Assembly: GCA_028023455.1 (NCBI GenBank)
Contig: JAQFVV010012398.1
Span: 11,271,160 to 11,335,159, forward strand
Reading direction: 5' to 3'
DNA from: Epiperipatus broadwayi
Lineage: Eukaryota; Onychophora; Udeonychophora; Euonychophora; Peripatidae
DNA length: 64,000 bases
How positions within the stretch are numbered: the first letter of the stretch is position 1; each line of letters opens with the position of its first letter. The notes under the pieces were generated by a model. It did not search any database. It was not told the origin of the DNA and saw only the letters and a program-made list of their open reading frames with translations. Shown here one piece after another: positions 55,641 to 64,000 of the stretch. The position numbers were made by a program, and so were the translations under genes.

Positions 55641-58600
55641 TGTATGATATATAAATAATAGTAGGATAATTAGATTTTATAGTACAATTTAAGGCTGAAA
55701 ATACCTGGTATATAAAAGTGTAATGGATTATTTTAAAGGAACAGTTAAATAAAGCTTAATTATATCCTTGCTTATGGTTGTAAAAGCTGGCCATATAAAA
55801 TAACACAGCTATAAATAGTTAAAAATATATTAATAATTCGAGTATGATATTTTAAAACTAATAAATTAAATAAATGCTATATGTAGTGTTATAATTATAT
55901 TTAATAGTCAAAATTAATCTAATATATTTTGAAATAAACTTTATGATGGTGAGAATTATATTTGGTTCTACAATTTTAAATTATTTTCCAAATTTTTATA
56001 AAATATATCAGTTTTGGTAATTTAGACCGAGACGTAAATTAAAAAATCATCTGTTAAAGTTAGTAATCATGTGACTGTATATTATATACCTTCACACACA
56101 CGCTTGTTAGAATAATAATAAAGTTTGTGAATTATAAAACTAAATATAATTGCTATCGATCCTTAAAGTAAAAGTTGAAATATTAAATATTGTTTTAATA
56201 ATTATTTTAAAGTTTAAATGATTTTGATAAAACTATAATTGAATTTAAAAATACTATTCTAAGTAATATTTAAGACATGACGTCATAAATTCTTTATTTT
56301 AAAGGGTTTAATATATTATAAAACTAAAATGTGTAAATTTGTTCACGCTAAAAGTCATTAACCAATCAACGGAGGTAATTTAGCAGACAAAATATAAGAA
56401 TTAGACGAAGCGGGAGAAAGTAATGTGTAAGTGAAGGAGGGAGTAACATATTTTTTAGCTGGATAAGACCGTAAGCTAGGAAAGTGATATAATTTTAAAA
56501 TTTTGTATTTATTTTAAAAGTTTTTTTTAACATATAATATTTTGACTGCCTTTACATGGAGGGCTAATTTTTAAAATTTTTCTTACCAGTGATTTTATTC
56601 AAGTTTAGCCAAAACCTTGCAGTAAAAATGGAAGTACTAAAGGAAAAAATACCTAAAAATATTGTTAAAGGAAAAATATTTGTAAAGTGCCTCGATACAG
56701 CTTTATTCATGCTCAACCAGAAACTTATTATTGTAACTCAGAGAAATATAATTTGGACGCTATACGGAAAACTTAAAAAAAAAAAGAAGTTATTTGCCGT
56801 CAGGAAAAATTATGACGCACAATTTTATAAGGCTACTCTGAAGTTATTTTATTCTTCTCTATGGAAAAATTAAGATGCGTTTATCATAAAGGAAAAATTA
56901 TGTAAAAGTTATAATGAAGAAAGAATGTTTGTCTTTTTAAAGGAAACATTACAAAATATATAGTACCAGAATTTTAAAAGAAGGAAAAAAGTTAAAGAAT
57001 AATAATATGAAAGAGCTATTGTGTTTTATGGAAAAGGAACAGAAAAACTTTATCTAAGAAGAATTAAAATATTATAAAGTGTTCATTATAAAAGCGCTTA
57101 ATAAAGATAGAGATTAAGAAAAGGGAAATTTAAAGTACTTAATGAAAATGGATCCATGGAAACCGAAAAATTTACTGAATATTTAAAGCAAAGTACCTAG
57201 AAGATGCATCATAAAAGTCGCGCGGGAAAATATTAGCAGAAAATATTAGAAGAAAATATTTAGAGGTTTTCTTTATGGGATTAATTGATATCATAGTTAA
57301 TAATTGTATTAAATGTGATAAAAAACCAAGGATTGTCATCTATGAATATTTATTAAACAGAGCAATAATTGTTTTACCTTAAAATTGAACATTAAGTGAC
57401 TGAAGAAGAAATAATAAACATTTTTTTTTTTAGCTTTAATATGAACGGTTTTCAAGAAAGTTTGATAAAGAAGTACAGTAAATATAGTTTAAATATTTTA
57501 CTAAGTTATTTTAAAAATATAAAATGCTATGTGAGATTAGGGAAAACATATAAACATAAATTTAGTAATATTGAGATTTAAATATAATAGCTTGATAAAA
57601 TTATAGAAATATTGTTTAAAAATAAAGTGTATGTATGTGAGTCTTATATCTACAAGAATCAATGGAATGGTGAAGCCTACGGAACGCGATCGAGAAGATA
57701 AAGATCGTTTGGTAATTTTGATAGTTATTTATAATGCATAATGTATTTTTTTTAGATCATCTATTGATTAAGAATGAAGTGTGAAAGTTTAAATTATATG
57801 TACACATTTTATACAACATTTTAACATATAATGAGATAGGAGTAATTCGGAATATGCATGCAATAATTTATTTAAAGTATATTAATAATATAATTTAACA
57901 GAACAATTGTGTGATTCTTTTGAACTTTCATGTGATAAAGTATTCAGATATTTTAAAATAGTTTGTATATGATTAAATATACTGGAGGAAAGTAGTAAAA
58001 AGATTTTCTTATAGAACAGTGGAATAGTTTTAAAATAAATGAATTTTATTATTGTTAGTAATGCAGATCTGTATTTGTCGATGTACAGTATAGAAAAATC
58101 TTGAGAAATAAGATCGGATAGTGACTTGGAAGTACTAGTGGAGAGGAAACCAAGATGATGTTTTTTTTTTAAGAAATAGGAAAATAAAGGATTTGGATCA
58201 TATTTAGTTTGTGTGATTTCAGTATAGTTAACTAAGCCCTATGACTGAACACTTAAGGTTTGGACAGTGTTTTGCATATTTTTTAAACTTTTTGATGTTA
58301 TAATAAAGCTGAAGAAATAGCTTTAGCATCGTTCCTATAATAGAGGTTGGTAGATAGGTAAAGGTCACTCCTCTATAGTGTCTTTTAACTCACTGTGCCA
58401 TGATTGTCAAGGTATATGACGAGTAATATTCTAGTTGTATTTTGATCCTATGCATCTATTTTCGCTATCCTTATTTCATGAATCTGCATCGGTCAGAAAG
58501 ATATTTTCAAAGAAATAATGAATAAAATAGAACTGAAGATATGTTATCGTTTATATAAGAATAGTTTATTTGCTGGAATGTATAGAATTGTGTAACTTTA

Positions 58601-61600
58601 AAATTGAAAGTCCAAAATATCATAAAGAGAGAAAGAATCATATAATACATTGTAAAATTAATTCAGAAATGAATATAAGATTTTGAAAAGAAATCTAAAC
58701 CAAGTATTTTTAAAAGTGATAATAAAATTTGAATGTTTTAAATAATATTTAGAAAATAAGTATTGCATATTTATTAAGAAAATAGTTCAATAAGGTATAA
58801 TAAACATATACTTGTGCATGGTATGTGAATAGTTGTAATTATGTCATCCGAAGTAAGGCTTGAATGAGAATATTAGGATTAATAAACATCGGATAATGAA
58901 CAATAAAAACCTAAATACCGAATGTAGAACAATGTTTTGACTTTGTAAGATTCCATACAACCAATATAAAACTAAAATTTGTTATTTAGTAGAATTTTAC
59001 TACGAATGTAAATTTTGTAAAAAATATAATTTTAATAATATTAGGGATGCAAAGTGTTAGTGATAATTATATAAGAAATGCATTTTGTAACAAGCTAACC
59101 ATAATAATAAATCAAATAATAATACTGTATTTTCTTAAGCATTTTAAAGATAAGATTTAACTAGGAAAAATAAATAGTATTTTGATTTCATTTTTTATAA
59201 ACTAGTAAACTAAGTTGAGATAGGAGAGTAAGGGATATCCAATGTACATAATGTAAAAATATTGTTAATTTATTTATGTTGTTAATAAACTTTGTTTTAA
59301 ATTTGTTTTAAAGTTTTGTGTCCGCGTTGTTACTTCTCCACATGGATGCATGAAATCACGATACATTTATAATTGAAACAGACATATAGTTTTTGCACAA
59401 AAAGGTAAACATAAAAGTGTTATAATAATTTTGAGAATTTATTGGTATGTTAAAATTAAAAGATCATAATTTTATATTATTTATTGGTCATAAGTCGGTT
59501 GCCACAATATTACATTAAATTATATGCTAATGTTGCCACACGTATTCTGTTGTCAGATTATTAAAATACTACCACGTACATATTTATTTATTTCATTTAG
59601 GAAGAAATAAGATTATATTATATTATTGTTATTATTATTTTATTATTATTAGTTGCTGTGTAGTAGATTATGACATAAAATTCCCTTTTCATATTTTACT
59701 ACCGTAAGTTTAAATCAGGTAGAATACAATTTATGAACCTGAGATTTTATTTTATTTTATTTTACTTCATTTTATTTAATTAAGCTAGATTCTTATTATA
59801 AAGAAGACTAAGATATAATTATTATTTTAATCGTAGTGAATAGAGCTCGGAAAGTCGTAAGAATACTATGAGTTAGTTATTTGGTATAGTAAAAAGGGGG
59901 AATAGTGTTCTTATGCCATTGAGGTAATATCGTGTGGATAATAGCTCAATGTAGTCTATCTTGTTCCCCGTATTGTCACTCCATGTCTCATGAAAATAGT
60001 AAATATTTGTTAATTCATTTTAAAATTGAACCGTATTTGTATTTAGAAATTAGAGCTAGTAATCATTTTAATCAATGCTGAATATTTCATTTATTTATTT
60101 GTTAACTGAGCTAGAACTCGGAATATTCGTAATAATCAGTATATTTAGTTGTGAGGATGCGCGGGGGGAGGTTAGAATAAATATATTGTTTAGTATGGTG
60201 TGTAAGCTGTATCATGGTAATTCAACTATGCAGCTCACCGGACAGTGCAAGTAATCTAGAAAGAGAGGGTGTTATTCTCGTGATATGATCAATGTTGAAT
60301 GAGAATATGTTAATGAACGCTAAGTATTTTTGTATAGGGTTGATTTATTGAGCATAATATATGTCTCTGAAAATATAAATTCTCTTCAGTAGTTGCTAGA
60401 ATTTTTATGTTTTAGTTCTTGTTATATTCTTTCTTTGTTTATTTTGATTTTTAGAACTTTGGTTATACTTATCCAGAACCATTTTTTTAACGTCCCTGCA
60501 TGAATCTGGAACTTTTTTTAAAATTATAAATCTTTGAAGGAGTACTCCTGATGTTCTAAGATTACTTTCAATATCTTTGCTAATGTTATTTTAATATTAT
60601 TCCATAACTTTTCTCACTTTTTATTTTTGTACTCACATTCCCCAAAAGACATTTATCATTTTTAATTTTAACATATCTCATTTTTTAATTTTTCCATGGT
60701 CATGGAATTAAATCCATTCTGGGTGAAATTTTTCAAGTCACAATCAATCATATTTTTTTCTACTCCAGCTAGTTTTAATTGAGTATTATCACTAAATGGA
60801 TATTTAATTATTTTATGTTCCTATTAAATCTGGGTTGGTTTCACATTGTGCTTATGCAAAAAATATAGTATAGCTTGCATCAATTGTGCATGGGAGTGCC
60901 AAATTTCTAAAATTGGTGGGCTGGGTTTTGTTTTTTTTAATATGATATGCCTTCTGAATTTCTCTGGTCATTTTCAAACTTTATGTCGAATTCTTCTTAT
61001 ATTTGTTTTCTCTCTCTTCCACAATTTAGTTCATCACTAATTATGCAAAGACATGTTTTGTTTTTTTTTTGTTTTTTTCAAAATTTATATACTCAAAAAT
61101 TTATGATTTACTCATTAACTATTGTTGTCATATTTTTGCTATTAATGGTAAAATTTTCTGGAACCAGGTTACAAGAATGTTATTTATTTTAATCCTACAA
61201 ATGATGTTTATGGGTTTAATTTTATTTTGATACCTTGAAAAATGTACTAATTTGGAATAAAAATATTGAATGTACAAAAATTTACTAGTAATTTTTCTGC
61301 CTTCCAAGTATATATTGTCTAGTGAAATCTATTTCCTTTTCACCTTTGGCATTTTAATCACCAGAAGTTTACATTTCTTACAAATTGAAATTTGATTATA
61401 TGGTTTTTTAATTTCATTTTTTAATCTATTTATTGTAATATTGTTGAAATGACAAAAAAAAAGTGTGAATTTTTATTAATAAGTTATTCGGGATATTATA
61501 TCCAATGACAGTCTTTGCAAGTCCTGACAATGAATGACCCTCTATTTATTTTTGATTGGATATATAAATAATTATTTTTGTCTTCATCATTTCAATATTT

Positions 61601-62491
61601 TTTTTTATTTATATTCATTCCAGATTTTATTGGTGATAGCAAAGCATTGTATTATCCTTTCTCTTTTATTAGCAATTAGATGTCAATTGGCTTAAGCCAG
61701 CCCAGATGCATGTAGCAATATTAGGAAACATCCCTTAGTCCTTCCTTAATGGCAAATTGAATATCTTTTCACTTGCCCAATTCATTATTATTTTACCTGC
61801 GAACTTTTTGTAAAACTTTCAACATTGAAAATGAGTGTTTTTCTCATTGTAATTTGATATATTATTTTACTGTTTATACTAAACCATTATTGTTACTGAT
61901 AAATTGGAAATATTACTAATAAAAAATATACACATAGTATACTTAGTGGAAGTAAGATATTAAAAGAGATAAGGTGAGACTCATTACAGTTGACAGTAAA
62001 AAAATAAAACTTAATATTGCATATCTGCATGGTCAAAGCCTATTCTCATTGCTTATTAAATTGTGCTTATTAATTGTTATAAAATGAATTGTTTTTTTTA
62101 ATTTTAATTTGTACTTACATACATAAATAGTAAAATATGTAATAGAATAAAAACATTTTATCAATATGCTACTCAGGATTTAAATTAACTTTTAAATATT
62201 AATTAAGATTGCATATCTTTTAATGAATAATTAAGAATTTATACGAATATTATTAAATTATTAAATGATGAATTTTAAATTAATTTTAAATTTATTTTAA
62301 GAATTGATGTAAATCTCATTTCAAATCAAGAGAAATGATGAACTTAAATAAATCTTCATTAATTTGTAAATATACTCATTATTTAATAATATTCTTTGAA
62401 AAAAAAAAAATCAAATTTTAACTTTTCATTTACATTTTTTGATAAGTTAATACATTGTACAGGCTTAAACATGCATTTATATATGTAATAT
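55641..62491. other. Long AT-rich region, no gene identified
   Basis: Nearly 7 kb without a recognised family. A palindromic CRE TGACGTCA at 56278-56285, then CCAAT at about 56361 and a TATA-like AATATAAGAA, suggest a possible plus-strand promoter. The frame 56589-56873 (94 residues, Lys-rich) follows it, but repeats the word GGAAAAATTATG and looks compositional. AATAAAC followed by TGTCCGCGTTGTTAC near 59283-59330 resembles an LTR or transcript end. A minus-strand 50-codon frame at 60668-60820 is unrecognised. Short AT-rich frames at 60846-61192 resemble nothing. Confidence 0.4.
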
Positions 62492-62575
62492 ATGCGGGAT
62501 TCGAACTCAGACTTTCACACGACCCACTACTATCAGTGCCATCTCATATTGCTGAACCACCTGATCACACACATG
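62492..62575 (-). mobile_element. tRNA-like SINE head, second family
   Basis: On the minus strand AGGTGGTTCAGCAATATG (A-box-like) is followed about 50 bp later by a perfect B box, GAGTTCGAATCCCGC (62494-62508 complement). Spacing is longer than in an ordinary tRNA and no clover-leaf with matching acceptor stem is visible, so a SINE head or tRNA pseudogene is preferred. Unrelated in sequence to the other SINE. Confidence 0.6.
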
Positions 62576-63619
62576 TTGAAAAGATAAATAGTCACCAATA
62601 TACGTATTTCATGCTAAACCAGCAATCATCAGTTGGTCTAGATTCCTATCCTCACATATATATATAATCAGTGCTCAGCTTTATATTTTTTGATAAGCTA
62701 AATTAATTTAGTAATCTATTAACTCTGTACATCTACAAAGAAAATATATTATTAACTATTGAAAAAATTAAATCTTCTACTGTTTAAATATGCACACACA
62801 TAAAAAATGGTAATCTGTATTGTACTTATAAGCTGTGTGTATGGGAGCTGTGTTGTTGTCTTTGTGAATCAGCATTACATTTGTTTATATCTATATAATA
62901 TCACTTAAATACATTGGTTACTTTATATATACAGTGTTCATCCTGAATCTTCATATATCTACATGATTGGAAAAATAGCAAATAAAATATAATAAAAATT
63001 ACTAAAAAAAAATATTTTTTTTTTATATTTTAATTTTTTGTTAACATATTTTTTCTATTTGTGTGTGTATATATATATTACAACACAGATTTTCATGGGC
63101 AAAAGATATATTGTCTACATTCATTTGTATACAATTAAAGGCACTATCATACTGACATTTTAGCTGATTTGCATCTGCCATATCTACATAAAGAATGTTA
63201 TTTAAAAAAAATTTACAGAGATGCTGCAAGAATAATAATAATATTACACATTCATCCAATAAAAAAATCAGGATGAAATCAACAGGTTTTCTGATTAATC
63301 GCCTTTAAAATGTTCACATATTAAATATTTTTCATGTACAATATTACTACCAGCTCACATTTTTTTAACAAATTTCTTACTCACTTTGAGAAATAAACAA
63401 ATCGTATAAGCAATACCTGAATATCTCATGATTATAATAAATAAATCATAAATAAGGCATTAATTCAGATCCAAAATAGTGATATTAAAAAACCCAGAGA
63501 GAAAATGATAGTTTTTACAATTTCTCTACGGACACATAGATTATATTCTGTAACAATGTAACATAAAAACAGCATATACAAACTAGTCAAAAAATTGGTA
63601 TCCTTCTTTCTAGGTTCAA
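62576..63619. other. AT-rich sequence, no gene
   Basis: A-runs and short AT repeats only, with a (GT)n/(AT)n stretch near 63060-63080. Confidence 0.5.
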
Positions 63620-63700
63620 GGAATCAATCCTTGAGGCCAGAGTTTATAAAATCCCATGTGAATTATGTGGAGCTTCTTACATATGTCATCTCAGCTATGC
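63620..63700 (+). pseudogene. Possible GIY-YIG endonuclease scrap
   Basis: Plus-strand reading KESILEARVYKIPCELCGAS then YICHLSY resembles the start of PLE-type GIY-YIG domains, where VYKIPC, CG and YIG follow one another. The YIG glycine is Cys here. The match covers about 25 residues, with nothing convincing after it, so it may be chance. If real it belongs to a PLE different from copies A and B. Confidence 0.35.
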
Positions 63701-64000
63701 AGTAAAGCTGCTGTCATCATCACCACAATCCTATCCTGATTTGACACCTTCCAAGAAAAATCAGAAGTCATTGTGATCTTTAAAATGCCATATTCAACAA
63801 TACTGATGATACCTGTAAATTATCTCTCATTGGGGAAAATAAATACTTTAAAATTCTTTAGATAAGAAGGCCAACTTAGATGACCAGGTGATGCAAGGAT
63901 TCCAGTGCTCTACTGCTTTAACAACCATTATAGTGATGTGAAGTACTTAAAGTTCAATTATTTGTATGAGATTGTTATTGTACCAAATTTATTGTAAAGG

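Overview
The window is strongly AT-rich animal nuclear DNA with no long intact host coding sequence. It has no operons, no bacterial ribosome-binding-site pattern and no CRISPR array. Almost everything recognisable is decayed transposable-element sequence: five non-LTR retrotransposon (LINE) types, a jockey-type series among them, Penelope-like elements (PLEs) with GIY-YIG endonuclease domains, a hAT DNA transposon, two inverted-repeat MITEs and tRNA-derived SINE heads. The mix (jockey-type LINEs with GVPQGS-like motifs, PLEs, long AT-rich spacers) suggests an invertebrate, most likely an arthropod. That is inference from element types, not a species call.

Layout. 1-12.3 kb is mostly unassigned AT-rich sequence, with a polypurine tract, a small inverted-repeat unit and a decayed LINE (family Y). 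Near 12.33 kb is the best host-gene signal: a minus-strand promoter with NRF1, YY1 and CCAAT motifs, a short first exon (ATGGCGTCAGTTGTG) and a GTGAGT donor. Two possible downstream exons lie at 11.1-11.2 kb and 2.0-2.1 kb. 13.6-21.0 kb is a PLE cluster. PLE-A (minus) carries three nested insertions: a LINE with a C-terminal zinc knuckle, an RTE-like fragment, and a 360-bp element with a 12-bp target duplication that contains a hammerhead-ribozyme-like motif. PLE-A's upstream end runs into an ~800-bp palindrome, each arm of which carries a second, more decayed hammerhead-like motif. PLE-B has inverted terminal repeats.

21.7-30.7 kb holds SINEs, family-Y LINE copies (one split by a jockey-type insertion) and a MITE. 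30.7-35.5 kb is the longest copy of LINE family X (ORF1, endonuclease, reverse transcriptase), then a hAT transposon with an 8-bp target duplication (35.8-37.5 kb), another jockey fragment, and a second X copy on the plus strand to 41.7 kb. 42-48.3 kb has a GC-richer unidentified island, two jockey fragments and a promoter-like segment. 48.4-55.6 kb has two more X copies, a TA-flanked foldback MITE, a ~40-bp minisatellite and a SINE. 55.6-64 kb is largely unassigned, with one tRNA-like SINE head and a possible GIY-YIG scrap.

The genes do not form a pathway. The biology is the life cycle of retroelements. The most interesting system is the PLE cluster with hammerhead-like self-cleaving RNA motifs. 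Hammerheads in PLE terminal repeats are established knowledge; the 360-bp carrier, the palindromic pair and the stem-II covariation between its arms are what deserve testing.
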